Counted from the first letter of the stretch, positions 41,790 through 51,690 are shown. The stretch: DNA of 64,000 nucleotides from Streptococcus sp. X13SY08 (GCF_001182825.2 NZ_LFYO02000002.1:868001-932000); one strand, 5' to 3'. Made by a program: numbers and translations. Notes: generated by a model from the sequence alone, not told the origin.

Positions 41790-41997
41790 AAAGGCTGGGA
41801 CAACAGCCCTGCCTCGCTTCACTTTTAGAGATACAACAGTTGGACATAGTGGTTGATTGTTCAAATGTATGAGAAACGTTTGAAGCAGGAGTAAAAAATT
41901 TTGGAAATAGCCTTTTTTAGGTCCAACACCTCTAAAAAAGTGGAGACAAGATCGGAATCGTTATTTTATAACGATTAATCAATTTTTTGTCCCACTC
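41790..41997 (-). repeat. Dispersed intergenic repeat, copy 3
   Basis: On the minus strand: GAGAGTGGGACAAAAAATTG, then TTTTTTAGAGGTGTTGGACC and TAAAAAAGGCTATTTCC, then TTTACTCCTGCTT and AATCAACCACTATG. It starts at the base after the stop of the amidotransferase-like gene and ends before the Met-box of metQ. Same family as 11958, 36728 and 61977. Confidence 0.65.
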
Positions 41998-42678
41998 TCA
42001 CAATTCATTGACAACACACTCAAACAGGTTACGACTGCAATCGCACGTTTTGATCAGAAACTCTGGATGCCATTGGAGTCCTAAAATGCGCTTTCCTTCG
42101 TATGCTTCAATCGTTCCGTCACGCGGATCCCATGCTGTTGCCACCAAATCTTCCCCCAATTGCTTGATACTTTGCTGATGAAGGGAATTGACCTGAACAC
42201 TTTTATTAAACACTTGAGCAACTCTGCTTTCAGGCTTAATTTCTAAGCCATGTGAAGTCCCAAATACATTTTCCTGCCAGTGGTGCTCGATGGATTGATA
42301 AAGACTACCACCTAGTGCTACATTCAACAGCTGCATACCCCGGCAAATGGCAAAAATGGGTTTTCCTTGCTTGAGAGCTTCTTTAATTAATGCCAGTTCG
42401 AAAGCATCCCGTTCTGGCGAGTAATCTTCACTAACGATGACTTTTTCCTCGCCATAGAGTTCTGGTTCTACATGCCGACCGCCTGATAAGGCTAATTTAT
42501 CAATCATAGCCACATAGTCCTTAGCTAAATCAGGATGTCCCACTGGCAAGACGATGGGCAGACCACCCGCCTCCTTGATATTTTCAGATAGGTCCTTAGC
42601 GACCGCTACATACTGGATGCCAGACATAGCTGGCATTTCCTTTTCATTTCCTGAAATTCCTATCACTACTTTTGCCAT
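41998..42678 (-). CDS. Class I glutamine amidotransferase-like hydrolase (gamma-glutamyl-gamma-aminobutyrate hydrolase type)
   Basis: 226 residues. The catalytic triad is visible: Cys in FAICRGMQLLNVALGGSLYQ, and His/Glu in LGLQWHPEF near the C-terminus. Family landmarks are VIGISGNEKE at the start and ALSGGRHVEPELY. Such enzymes (PuuD-like, peptidase C26) cleave gamma-glutamyl amides; the actual substrate is unknown. It is a separate transcript from the opp operon downstream of which it lies, with its own promoter at 42709-42752. Confidence 0.82.
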   Translation of the reverse strand: MAKVVIGISGNEKEMPAMSGIQYVAVAKDLSENIKEAGGLPIVLPVGHPDLAKDYVAMIDKLALSGGRHVEPELYGEEKVIVSEDYSPERDAFELALIKEALKQGKPIFAICRGMQLLNVALGGSLYQSIEHHWQENVFGTSHGLEIKPESRVAQVFNKSVQVNSLHQQSIKQLGEDLVATAWDPRDGTIEAYEGKRILGLQWHPEFLIKTCDCSRNLFECVVNEL

Positions 42679-42708
42679 GTCTAGACTCCTTTCTTTTGAC
42701 TTATTTCT

Positions 42709-42752
42709 ATCCTAACACTCCCAAAAGCGTCTGTCTAATATAGATTTTTTAA
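42709..42752 (-). promoter_or_regulatory. Promoter of the amidotransferase-like gene with shared upstream element
   Basis: -10 TAGGAT in GTGTTAGGATAG at 42709-42714; -35-like TAGACA 17 bases upstream. The element TTAAAAAATCTATATTAGAC (42733-42752) is 18 of 20 identical to the one at metQ. Confidence 0.6.
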
Positions 42753-42800
42753 CCCATGATTAAGATTTTTAATAGAGAAAAGTACAATTACTAATGGAGA

Positions 42801-43557
42801 TTATACCCTATTTCTTCTAACAAAATGGGCTGGCGCGACTTCCACCCAATCAAACTCCGCAGTCAATTCAAAATCTTGAATATAAGATAGCTGGTATAGG
42901 GGTGCTGAGGACTTTTAAAGAGCTCTTTGGCTGGAGCTAGCTCCACCAATTTTCCCTTATACAGCACCGCAATACGATCTGAAAAATGCTCCACAACGGT
43001 CAAATCATGGGAAATAAATAAATAAGACAGGTTAAATTCTTCCTGTAAATCTGAAAGCAAATCCAAAATCCGCGCCTGAATGGACACATCTAGTGCCGAA
43101 GTCGGCTCATCACAAACCACAAACTGCGGACGACTGGCTACCGCACGCGCAATCCCAATTCGCTGGCGCTGACCGCCACTGAAAGACTTAGGACGTTTGT
43201 TGACATCGTTACCCGTAATTCCCACGCGTTCCAAAAGATAGCGAGCACGTGCCGTTGCTTCCTCCTTAGGCAAGGCATACAAGGGCTCCTTGACGATAGA
43301 TTTTTCAAATCTACCTCTGTCAAGCCAGTATAGTCAATGACCCCAGCCGTCGGGCTTTCCAGACCTAAAATTAACTTAGCAAGGGTGGATTTCCCGCTGC
43401 CAGATTCACCGACAAGCCCCAGCGTTTCTCCTTTGTAAATGTCTAAGGTCACACCATCCACAGCAACCTGACGTTGCTCTTGTCCCAGAAGATTTTTCTT
43501 GCTGTAGACCTTCTCGACATCCTTAACACGGATGAAAATTGTTTTTTTCTCAGTCAT
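42801..43557 (-). pseudogene. Peptide ABC transporter ATPase (OppF/DppF type), two deletions
   Basis: The N-terminal part is normal: MTEKKTIFIRVKDVEKVYSK, Walker A GESGSGKST, up to LTEVDLKNLS. There the frame jumps to IVKEPLYALPKEEATAR; the Q-loop segment of about 30 residues (IFQDP region) is gone. The rest is intact: signature SFSGGQRQRIGIARAV, Walker [20 protein letters not shown] second, smaller loss and frameshift follows, so the true C-terminus (DFELTAEFDWVEVAPAHFV) lies in another frame ending at 42801. Inactive as read. Last gene of the opp operon. Confidence 0.85.
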
Positions 43558-44434
43558 AGGTCACCACCTTTCTGACACGATGGGTAGGAGAGACAGCTAT
43601 TAGCTTAGTTTCAAAACCTTCTTCTACTAATGCAAAACGATCCGCCTGCTCATTCAGCTCTGCTTTATTTTCCAATCGCGCTGCTGTCAATAATTCCTGT
43701 GTATAGGGATGAAGCGGATTATCAAAGATATCGTCCACGGTTCCTTCTTCGACGAATTCCCTTTGGTGCATAACCTTGACCTCATCACAAAGCCCTGCTA
43801 TGACACCAAAATCATGGCTGACAATGACCACCGTCAAACCAAGCGTTTCTTGCAATTCTTTTAGAAGTGCCAAAATCTGTGCCTGAATAGTCACATCCAA
43901 AGCAGTTGTCGGTTCATCCGCAATCAGAACTCGAGGATTGGCAAGAAGTGCCATGGCGATAAGAATCCGCTGGCGCATACCCCCTGAAAACTCAAAAGGA
44001 TATTGCTTGAGCCGAGCTTTTGGATTGGTGATGCCCACGCGCTCCAAAATAGCGAGAATTTTTTCATCTGCCTGCTCCTTAGAAAGATCTGGCTGAAAAC
44101 GATGCAACACTTCTTCTAAATGATAGCCGATTTTGCGTAGTGGATTGAGAGAAGTCATTGGGTCTTGAAAAATCATAGCCACAGGAATTCGTTTTTGCAC
44201 TGCTATAGGCTGACCTTCAAAATCCATCTGGTCATAGGAAACTGTCAAATCTTTAGGTAATATCCCCAAGATAGATTTCATGGTTAAACTTTTTCCGCTA
44301 CCAGACTCTCCGACAATTCCAGTGATTTTTCCTTTGGGTAAGCGTAAATCAACACCCTTGACCAATGCTTTATAGTCTTTTTTTCGCTCTTTTCCGATCT
44401 GTAAATTGGAAATTTCAATCATATAATCGCTCAT
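43550..44434 (-). CDS. Peptide ABC transporter ATPase (OppD/DppD type)
   Basis: 294 residues. Walker A GESGSGKSLTMK, Q-loop MIFQDPMTSLNP, signature FSGGMRQRILIAMAL, Walker B LIADEPTTALDV, H-loop VSHDFGVI, and the oligopeptide C-terminal NPLHPYTQELL. The ATG at 44434 overlaps the stop of the permease gene (ATGA), indicating translational coupling. It pairs with the damaged ATPase gene downstream. Intact. Confidence 0.9.
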   Translation of the reverse strand: MSDYMIEISNLQIGKERKKDYKALVKGVDLRLPKGKITGIVGESGSGKSLTMKSILGILPKDLTVSYDQMDFEGQPIAVQKRIPVAMIFQDPMTSLNPLRKIGYHLEEVLHRFQPDLSKEQADEKILAILERVGITNPKARLKQYPFEFSGGMRQRILIAMALLANPRVLIADEPTTALDVTIQAQILALLKELQETLGLTVVIVSHDFGVIAGLCDEVKVMHQREFVEEGTVDDIFDNPLHPYTQELLTAARLENKAELNEQADRFALVEEGFETKLIAVSPTHRVRKVVTYD

Positions 44435-45267
44435 CAATCTACCTCCCGTTGCAAACTATCGCGCACTAAATCACCAAGATTATTAAAGGAATAAATGGTC
44501 AAAAGAATAAACAAACCTGGCAAGATTGCCATGTATGGTGCACTCTGTAGCGTCGTTTGTGCGTTTTGCAAAAGACTACCCCACGAGGCCAGAGGTTGCT
44601 GAATCCCAATTCCCAAAAAGCTGAGTGCTGATTCGGTCATGATGGCAGAGGAAATGGACGTCGTTGCAGCGACAATCAACGTCGGTAATATAGCAGGCAA
44701 AATATGGCGACGAATAATCACTGATTTTTTGACGCCGATAAATTGAGCATATTGGACATAATCATGCACTTTTGCCGCCAAGGTTTCCCCCCGAATGAGA
44801 CGAGAAATAGACATCCATGAAAAACCACCTATCACGATAATGATCGTTGACAACCCTGACTGTAAAAAGACACTCAGGACAATCACCAACACCAACCATG
44901 GAATAGATGACAAAACATCTACGAATCGCATAAGGAAGCTGTCAATTTTACCACCGAAGAAACCAGCGATAATTCCTACTAAACTACCAATCAAAACAGA
45001 TGCTAGCATGGCTAAAACACCGACCAAGAGAGAAATACGTCCGCCGTAGACCACACGTATAAAGTAATCACGCCCAATCTGGTCCGTTCCAAATAAATGT
45101 TCTAAACTGGGTCCCTGATTCATAGCTACCACGTCTGTTGCATTAGGATCAATGGGAATAAACGGAGATGCGATTGATAATAGAAACAAAACCACTAAAA
45201 AGGCAGCAGAAAAGAGGTAAAGAGGCGAGCTCAGCAGTTCTTCTTTTAAACGTTTCAAAAAGCTCAT
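44434..45267 (-). CDS. Peptide/nickel ABC transporter permease (OppC/DppC type)
   Basis: 277 residues with six hydrophobic spans and the family N-terminal extension (FGTDQIGRDYFIRVVYGGRI). The EAA loop has QFIGVKKSVIIRRHILPAI, and the C-terminus has ESALSFLGIGIQQPLASWG. It overlaps both neighbours by 4 bases or fewer. The transported peptide (or metal chelate) cannot be deduced. Confidence 0.9.
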   Translation of the reverse strand: MSFLKRLKEELLSSPLYLFSAAFLVVLFLLSIASPFIPIDPNATDVVAMNQGPSLEHLFGTDQIGRDYFIRVVYGGRISLLVGVLAMLASVLIGSLVGIIAGFFGGKIDSFLMRFVDVLSSIPWLVLVIVLSVFLQSGLSTIIIVIGGFSWMSISRLIRGETLAAKVHDYVQYAQFIGVKKSVIIRRHILPAILPTLIVAATTSISSAIMTESALSFLGIGIQQPLASWGSLLQNAQTTLQSAPYMAILPGLFILLTIYSFNNLGDLVRDSLQREVD

Positions 45268-46223
45268 TTGGCACCTCCTCTGGTAATTCGGGGGTCAACA
45301 ATGGAGTAGAGTACATCTGCCAAGAGATTTCCCAAGATGACTAAGATGGCTGATAAGAGCATGACTGACATGATGACTGGATAATCCAAAGCCTTAGTAG
45401 CAGAAGTCAAATAAGGTCCCACCCCTGGCCAGGCAAAAATGGTCTCTGTGATGACCGCACCTGCAACCAACATAGGAAGCGCCATCCCGATTTGCGTTAC
45501 TATAGGAATCGAAATATTACGGAAAATATGACGACTAAAAATATCCTTACGATGAGATTGGAAAGCCTCCTGCACCGTCACATAATCCTTATCCACCTCG
45601 ATGATGGCAGATGTCCGGATATAGCGCAGCAAGCGTGGCATGGAGGCCATAATCAGTGTCAAGTAAGGTAGAATAAAGTGGGCCATAAAGTCCCCAAGAT
45701 CCCTTTCTTTTCCAAGCGTGTGCATACCGATAAAAGGGAAAAATTTGAGACGGTAGCCAAATAAATAAATCAAAATCATGGCAAACCAGAAAGTTGGCAC
45801 TGCAATGCCGACCGATGCAAAGGCATCCACTGCCTTATCCACCCACTTTCCACGATTGGCTGCGGCTAAAAGCCCTAAAACAACAGCTAATAACAGAGCT
45901 GTCAAATAGGCTGGTAAAACCAGTGATACCGTATTAGGAATTTTTTCCGCCAAATCCGCAGCGATACTGTGCTGGGTAATCATGGAATTTCCGAAATTTC
46001 CTGTCAAAATATTCTTGAGCCAAATAAAATACTGGGTCAAAAAAGGTTGATCCAAACCATGCTGCTGGCGCAAAATCGCCACTTGCTCTGGCGTCATATT
46101 GGGTGTCGTCAAAGAATCAATGACATCAAAAGGCGCCACTTGAATCAAAGAAAAGACGATGAAGGATATGAGTAGCAAGAGCGGAATGGCCTGCAAGATC
46201 CTTTTAGCAATAAATTTTAGCAT
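45264..46223 (-). CDS. Peptide/nickel ABC transporter permease (OppB/DppB type)
   Basis: 319 residues. Typical start MLKFIAKRILQAIPLLLLIS, then the extracellular loop with LGLDQPFLTQYFIWL-like sequence, the EAA loop and LPMLVAGAVITETIFAWPG near residue 255. It is the first permease of the operon, 116 bases after oppA, from which it is separated by an attenuator hairpin. Confidence 0.9.
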   Translation of the reverse strand: MLKFIAKRILQAIPLLLLISFIVFSLIQVAPFDVIDSLTTPNMTPEQVAILRQQHGLDQPFLTQYFIWLKNILTGNFGNSMITQHSIAADLAEKIPNTVSLVLPAYLTALLLAVVLGLLAAANRGKWVDKAVDAFASVGIAVPTFWFAMILIYLFGYRLKFFPFIGMHTLGKERDLGDFMAHFILPYLTLIMASMPRLLRYIRTSAIIEVDKDYVTVQEAFQSHRKDIFSRHIFRNISIPIVTQIGMALPMLVAGAVITETIFAWPGVGPYLTSATKALDYPVIMSVMLLSAILVILGNLLADVLYSIVDPRITRGGAK

Positions 46224-46309
46224 AGATACTCCTAGATGCTTTTCTCTCGCAAGCCTTTAAGCTCTGCTATTCTCCAAATCCAAAAAGGAAAGACGAGAGA
46301 AACTAGAAA

Positions 46310-46336
46310 GGAGGATGGGAATTCCCAGCCTCTCCT
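46310..46336 (-). terminator. Hairpin between oppA and oppB
   Basis: GAGGCTGGGAATTCCCATCCTC followed by CTTTCT reading leftward. It probably allows partial read-through, giving more binding protein than permease. Confidence 0.65.
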
Positions 46337-46338
46337 TC

Positions 46339-47910
46339 TTATTTGTTGATGGTTAATGTTGAAGGGTTTTCAAAGGTATAAATTGGTACCAATCCAGCTT
46401 CTTTCACACCTGAGATACGGTTATTGACAGCGAGGACCTTATTGTTATCGACGATTGGGTAGATAGCCGCCTCATCAGCTAGAGCTACCTGCAAGTCATC
46501 ATAGATAGCTTGACGTTTCTCCTTGTCCAATTCGACCGCACCTTTTTCAAAGAGTCCGTCGATTTCTGGCGAAGACAATTTGAAGTAGTTTGAGCCGCCT
46601 CCTGTCTTGAAGAGACGAGCATATTGATCTGGGTCGTTCCCCATGATGTAGCCTCCCAAGAAGAGATCGTAGGCTGTTGGCCCTTCCTTGCGTAATTCTG
46701 TGAAGAGGGCTGTAGAGTCACCACCGGCCAATTCAACTGTCACACCAATTCTTGACAACTGCTCTTGAATCAAGGTCGCTTGCAAGGTTTGAGCTGCGTC
46801 TGATGAATTGTAACCCAAGTTGACTTTGAGATTGGTTACTCCTGCTTCCGCTAATAATTTCTTAGCTTTTTCCAAATCTTGGTCGTATTTTTCAACGTCT
46901 TTTGTCGCGTATGGATTAGCTACTGGCAAGAATGAATATGGAATCTCATAATATTTCTCGTCGATATAAGCTGCTTGATCCATATCTTTTTTATTGAGGG
47001 CAAATAGCAGAGCTTGACGCACACGTACATCTTTCAACTCTTCCGTAGATGTGTTCAGTCCCATGTAGCCGATGCGATTTTCAGTATAAGCATACGTTGT
47101 AATGCTATCTTTATCTAAGTCTTTTACAATACTTGGGAGAACGAAGGCCGCATCAACCTCTCCTGTTTGTAGTGCCACTTTTGTCGTATCTGGGCTAGAG
47201 ATGATGCGCATCACAAATTTGTCAATCTTTGGTTTACCTTTGTAGTAGTTCTCGTTGGCTTCAAAGCTAAGGTATTCGCCATGCTTGTAATCGACTAGTT
47301 TATATGGACCGGTCCCTACAGGTTTATTGGTCAATTGGCTAGCTGAAAAATCAACCTCATCATTGTAGACATGTTCTGGAATGATATAGGTTTCTGTGAC
47401 AATATTGTCCAGCGCAGCGGCTGATACAGATGGTAAGATGAATTTGACTGTATAGTCATCTACTTTTTCAACAGTCACTGCTTTGCCATTAATCCAAAGA
47501 CCATCTGACCCACCATTTTCTTCCTTCACTTTTTGGTTATAGGTAAAAATCACATCATCCGCATTGAAGGCTTCACCGTCAGACCATTTCACGTCCTGAC
47601 GCAATTTAACCGTAATACTGAGACGATCTTCGGCAATCTCGTAGCTGTCAGCTAACTCATTGACATAGGTCCCATCTGCTTCCACGCGCACTAGCGGAGA
47701 AAAAATCAGATTGCTCATTGTCAAGCCCCAACGATCACTGGTATTAATCGGATTGGTTGAACTTGGGTCGCCATCGATTGTGTATGTAAAGGTGTCGGAA
47801 CTTGCCGCCAAACTTGATGAGTTACTTGTATTCGAAGCACCACCAGCGCAAGCTACTAATGTCACTGCTGTCACTGTTGTTAATAATCCCGCTAAGATTC
47901 TCTTTTTCAT
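46339..47910 (-). CDS. Peptide-binding lipoprotein (OppA/DppA type)
   Basis: 523 residues from ATG 47910 (MKKRILAGLLTTVTAVTLVACAGG). The lipobox Cys makes it an anchored exported protein. SBP family 5 landmarks are WGLTMSNLIFSPLVR, LRQDVKWSDGEAFNADDVIF, VGTGPYKLVDYKHGEYL, and DVRVRQALLFALNKKDM. It delivers peptides or a similar ligand to the permease pair downstream. No lesions. GGAGGG ribosome site. Confidence 0.9.
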   Translation of the reverse strand: MKKRILAGLLTTVTAVTLVACAGGASNTSNSSSLAASSDTFTYTIDGDPSSTNPINTSDRWGLTMSNLIFSPLVRVEADGTYVNELADSYEIAEDRLSITVKLRQDVKWSDGEAFNADDVIFTYNQKVKEENGGSDGLWINGKAVTVEKVDDYTVKFILPSVSAAALDNIVTETYIIPEHVYNDEVDFSASQLTNKPVGTGPYKLVDYKHGEYLSFEANENYYKGKPKIDKFVMRIISSPDTTKVALQTGEVDAAFVLPSIVKDLDKDSITTYAYTENRIGYMGLNTSTEELKDVRVRQALLFALNKKDMDQAAYIDEKYYEIPYSFLPVANPYATKDVEKYDQDLEKAKKLLAEAGVTNLKVNLGYNSSDAAQTLQATLIQEQLSRIGVTVELAGGDSTALFTELRKEGPTAYDLFLGGYIMGNDPDQYARLFKTGGGSNYFKLSSPEIDGLFEKGAVELDKEKRQAIYDDLQVALADEAAIYPIVDNNKVLAVNNRISGVKEAGLVPIYTFENPSTLTINK

Positions 47911-47941
47911 CAAAGACCCTCCCTATTCGTTTATAAATGTA

Positions 47942-47987
47942 ATCTTAACACCTTTTTCCACTTTTTTCTAATATATAGATTTTATCA
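47942..47987 (-). promoter_or_regulatory. oppA promoter with shared upstream element
   Basis: -10 TAAGAT in GTGTTAAGATTAC (47942-47947). Upstream at 47967-47987, TTGATAAAATCTATATATTAGA resembles the elements of metQ and the amidotransferase gene, with two extra bases in the centre. Confidence 0.5.
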
Positions 47988-48058
47988 AGCCTTAAAAAAT
48001 GCTTATATGGATACGGGAAGGATATTTTAGGAAATAGTAGAGATAGTAAGCAAGAAAA

Positions 48059-48082
48059 AAACCAGCCTTTCGGCTGGTCTTT
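48059..48082 (-). terminator. yebC terminator
   Basis: GACCAGCC, GAAA, GGCTGGTTTTTTTC reading leftward, directly after the yebC stop. Confidence 0.9.
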
Positions 48083-48090
48083 CATATTTA

Positions 48091-48807
48091 TTAAAATCCT
48101 TCGACGTTTGTGTAGATTTTTTGAACATCTTCATCGTCTTCAAGGGCATCATAGAGTTTCTCGAAAGTAGCAAGATCATCGCCTTCCAAGACCACTTCTG
48201 ATTGAGGAATCATTTCCAGTTCGGTTACCTGAAATTCAGCTGTTCCTGCATCTTGCAAGGCTAAAATAGCTTTGTGAAGGTCAGTTGGTACTGTATAAAC
48301 AGTGATGGTCCCGTCTTCTGCTTCAACATCGTCCACTTCCACATCTGCTTCCAAGAGTTGCTCAAAGACACTATCCGCATCATCTCCTGCAAAGACGATG
48401 ACACCTTTGTTATCAAAAAGATAAGATACTGAACCACTGGCACCCATGTTCCCACCATTTTTACCAAAAGCAGAGCGAACATTTGCTGCCGTACGGTTGA
48501 CATTTGAAGTCAATGTATCGACAATCAGCATGGAGCCACTTGGTCCAAACCCTTCATAACGCCCTTCCACGAAGGTCTCGTCTGTATTCCCTTTTGCCTT
48601 GTCAATCGCTTTATCAATAATATGCTTTGGAACTTGCGCTTGTTTTGCTCGATCCACAACGAATTTAAGTGCACCGTTTGTCTCTGGATCTGGATCGCCT
48701 TTTTTAGCAGCAGCATAGATTTCGACACCAAACTTAGCATACACCTTTGAGTTAGCTCCATCTTTGGCAGTTTTTTTGGCAACAATATTAGCCCATTTAC
48801 GTCCCAT
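48091..48807 (-). CDS. yebC: YebC/PmpR family protein
   Basis: 238 residues. N-terminal [21 protein letters not shown] and the [20 protein letters not shown] stretch are the streptococcal version of YebC/TACO1. The family binds DNA as transcriptional regulator in some bacteria and has recently been tied to translation of proline tracts; both roles are family knowledge. A -10 TATAAT with TG extension (48873-48878) lies about 65 bases upstream, and AAAAGGAG precedes the ATG. Confidence 0.92.
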   Translation of the reverse strand: MGRKWANIVAKKTAKDGANSKVYAKFGVEIYAAAKKGDPDPETNGALKFVVDRAKQAQVPKHIIDKAIDKAKGNTDETFVEGRYEGFGPSGSMLIVDTLTSNVNRTAANVRSAFGKNGGNMGASGSVSYLFDNKGVIVFAGDDADSVFEQLLEADVEVDDVEAEDGTITVYTVPTDLHKAILALQDAGTAEFQVTELEMIPQSEVVLEGDDLATFEKLYDALEDDEDVQKIYTNVEGF

Positions 48808-48872
48808 GGGAATTCTCCTTTTGATACGATTTTTCTCTTGAAAATAGCAGAGCTATTTATCAGTAACGCTTT

Positions 48873-48878
48873 ATTATA
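48873..48878 (-). promoter_or_regulatory. yebC promoter -10
   Basis: TGTGGTATAAT on the minus strand. The leader behind it contains a small perfect hairpin AAATAGC-TCT-GCTATTT (48841-48857). Confidence 0.5.
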
Positions 48879-48908
48879 CCACATCGAGGGATAATTGAGA
48901 AGATAGAA

Positions 48909-49319
48909 CTAAATAATAATCCCTTCCAGATGATCCAATTCATGCTGGATGATTTGGGCTGTGAAATCTGTAAAATCCATGGTCACTTCTTGCCAATTTT
49001 GATTCAAAAAGCTAACAGTAATCTGCTTGTAGCGGGTAGTTGGACGGAGACCTGTTAGAGATAAGCAGGATTCTTCTGTTTGATAAGGCTGTGCTTTTTT
49101 GAGCAGATGTGGATTGTACATGACTAGGTTGGTAAATCCCATATCCACTATAATCATACGCTTTTTGACTCCAATCATATTGGCTGCCATGCCGACGCAT
49201 TCATGCTGATGAGCTTGTAGGGTATCCATCAAATCACGACCAATGGCTAAATCAGCTTTGGTCGCTGGCTCAGATACTTGTTGTAAAAATAGCAGGTCTT
49301 TCATTATCGGTTGAATCAT
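48909..49319 (-). CDS. def: Peptide deformylase (short type)
   Basis: 136 residues from ATG 49319 (MIQPIMKDLLFLQQ). It removes formyl from nascent N-terminal methionine. Metal-binding and catalytic motifs are a variant motif I GMAANMIG (usually GxGLAAxQ), EESCLS (Cys ligand) and QHELDHLEG (two His and the catalytic Glu). The longer upstream frame has no family support. Because motif I is atypical (Asn-Met in place of Pro-Gln), this may be the secondary deformylase paralogue found in streptococci. Confidence 0.85.
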   Translation of the reverse strand: MIQPIMKDLLFLQQVSEPATKADLAIGRDLMDTLQAHQHECVGMAANMIGVKKRMIIVDMGFTNLVMYNPHLLKKAQPYQTEESCLSLTGLRPTTRYKQITVSFLNQNWQEVTMDFTDFTAQIIQHELDHLEGIII

Positions 49320-49349
49320 TTGAAACCTCTTTCCATCTCCCATTATAGC

Positions 49350-49379
49350 AAAAAATTCACCTCCAAGGAGGTGAATTTC
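49350..49379 (-). terminator. clpL terminator
   Basis: AAATTCACCTCC, TTGG, AGGTGAATTTTTT reading leftward, 5 bases after the clpL stop. Confidence 0.9.
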
Positions 49380-49383
49380 ATAT

Positions 49384-51421
49384 TTAGGCAGCTTGAATGA
49401 CGACTTGACCATCTTCCATATCAGCCTTGAGTTTCTTAACATCTGTATGGTCCAGATAAAAATCAGTCACTTTATCACGGATTTGATTTTCGATCACTCG
49501 GCGGAGTGGACGAACACCCATGGTCTCATCATAGCCCTCTTCAATCAAATGATCCATAACAGATTCACTCACTTCTAAATGCAAGTCTTTCTTGGCAAGT
49601 GTGTGATTAACTTGGTCCAACATGAGTTCAACAACAGCTCCCAAGTCATCTTTGGTCAAACTGTGGAATTCAATGACCGCATTGAAACGATTGAGAAATT
49701 CTGGTCGGAAATAAGGTGCAATCCGATCCATGATTGGAAGCTTCTCTGTTTCCTCTGAAGCCCCATAGCCAAATCCAGCATTTGAAGTGGCAATGATGAC
49801 CGTATTCTTGAAGTTGACGGTATTGCCTTGACCATCTGTCAAATGTCCATCATCCAGCACTTGGAGGAGAAGCGTGATGACCTGTGGATCTGCCTTCTCA
49901 ATCTCGTCCAAGAGGACAATAGAGTAAGGATTGCGGCGCACACGTTCCGTCAATGTATGGCTGTTATCATCATAGCCTACATATCCTGCAGTCGTTCCGA
50001 TGAGCTTGGAAACTGCCATGCGATCACTATATTCAGACATATCTAGGCGGATGATAGCATCCTTGGTGCCAAACATATCCAAAGCTAGCTGTTTGGCCAA
50101 TTCAGTCTTACCAACCCCGGTCGGACCGACAAATAAGAAGGAACCGATAGGTCGATTGCCTTCGTCAAAACCAGCACGATTACGACGGATAGCACGAGAC
50201 ACAGCTTCTACCGCCTGGTCTTGTCCAATGACCTTACCTTCCAAGCGAGTTGCCATCTCTTTGAGACGTTCGATATCAGAAGCACCCATTTGTGACACAG
50301 GAATGGTCCTCAGTGTGATTGGCTACTTGTTTTTCCAATTCTTCAATGCGCACTTTAGCTTCTAAGGCTTTTTCGTAATCTTCTTTTTCTGCGAAACCTT
50401 CTTGTAGAGCTTTTTGATGAATGATTTCAGCTTCGATAGCCTTAACATCCGTGACAGGATGTTGTGCTGCTAAGTGAGCGGAAGTCATATCCAAAAGATC
50501 AATTGCCTTATCTGGCAAACTGCGTTGTGGAATGTATTGAATAGAATAATCCACTGCCGCTTTCAAGACTTCATCTGGCAAGAGCACATTGTGGTGTTCT
50601 TCATAGAGGGAACGAATGCCCTTCAAAATAGCCAAAGTATCCTCTGCCGACGGCGCATTGACTTTAACCTCATTGAAACGACGAGCCAGCGCAGCATTTT
50701 TCAAAATGGTATTACGGTACTCGTCCTGTGTAGATGCCCCAATCAGAGTCAAATCGCCACGTGAAAGGGCAGGTTTCAGAATATCCGCCAATCCCTTGGA
50801 TCCAGAATCGCCACCAGTTGATCCCGCACCTAAAATTTGATAGATTTCATCAAAGAAGAGGATGATATTGCCAGCAGACTTGACCTCGTCCATAAGGTTT
50901 TGAATATTTTCCTCAAAAGCACCACGGTACTGAGTGCCTGCTTCAAGACCAGAAATATCAATACTGATAATTTCCTTATTCTTGATAGAAGCTGGTACAT
51001 CCCCCGCAACAATAGCTTGTGCCAATCCTTCTACGACAGCCGTTTTTCCGACGCCAGCATCCCCGACCAGAACTGGGTTATTCTTGGTTCGACGTGCTAA
51101 AATCTCAGCTGTTTCTTTGATTTCTTTATTGCGCCCAATTACAGGATCAAGCTTGCCCTGACGTGCTTCTTCTGTCAGATTGGTGCCTAACTTAGCTAAG
51201 ATGCCATCTTCTTTCATCTTTCCTTTTTGGGAAGAAACTTTTGCTTCTTGCTCTTGTGGCAACTGTCCAGTCTGACGATAGATAGCAAACTCCTCAGGTG
51301 TTACCTCTCGTCCATTGATTAAATAGCGCTTGTTTTCAGAACGATAACCACCCATATTGCCCATGAGTTGGTTGAAAATATCGTCCATATTGTTAAAATT
51401 GTTATTAAAGTTGTTGTTCAT
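49384..51421 (-). pseudogene. clpL: Clp ATPase ClpL, internal deletion with frameshift
   Basis: The N-terminus is Asn-rich ([19 protein letters not shown]) as in ClpL. AAA domain 1 is complete ([29 protein letters not shown]), followed by the middle coiled coil up to HTEDH. The sequence then shifts frame and resumes with [16 protein letters not shown]; about 20 residues (normally the segment ending in MTGI) are missing. AAA domain 2 follows intact ([15 protein letters not shown]). About 60 bases are lost in all, joint near 50299-50310. Both halves remain open, but no full hexameric disaggregase would form. Preceded by four CtsR boxes. Confidence 0.87.
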
Positions 51422-51580
51422 AATATTACCTCGATTTGTTAATATGTTATGTCAATTTTTAGATCTGATTGTTTGTTTTTCGTCGTAGCTGTCAAGGTTT
51501 TCTACGCCTCCTAGGCTATGAAATTCCTTGTCAGCCTGACGGGGGTTCGTCGACGAAATCAAAGATTTCCGACTCACCTC

Positions 51581-51597
51581 CTGACCAAAACTGACCT
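51581..51597 (-). promoter_or_regulatory. CtsR-like box in clpL leader (proximal)
   Basis: Minus strand GGTCAGT-TTT-GGTCAGG: two heptads with the 3-base spacing of CtsR operators. 160 bases before clpL. Confidence 0.6.
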
Positions 51598-51673
51598 TTT
51601 TCTTAAAAATAAGAGAACTTTTGTTCTATAATATTCTATGTTATCAATAAATCACTCTCACCGAATTTTGAAA

Positions 51674-51690
51674 ACTGACTTAAATTGACC
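51674..51690 (-). promoter_or_regulatory. CtsR-like box in clpL leader (second)
   Basis: Minus strand GGTCAAT-TTA-AGTCAGT, correct spacing. Confidence 0.6.
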
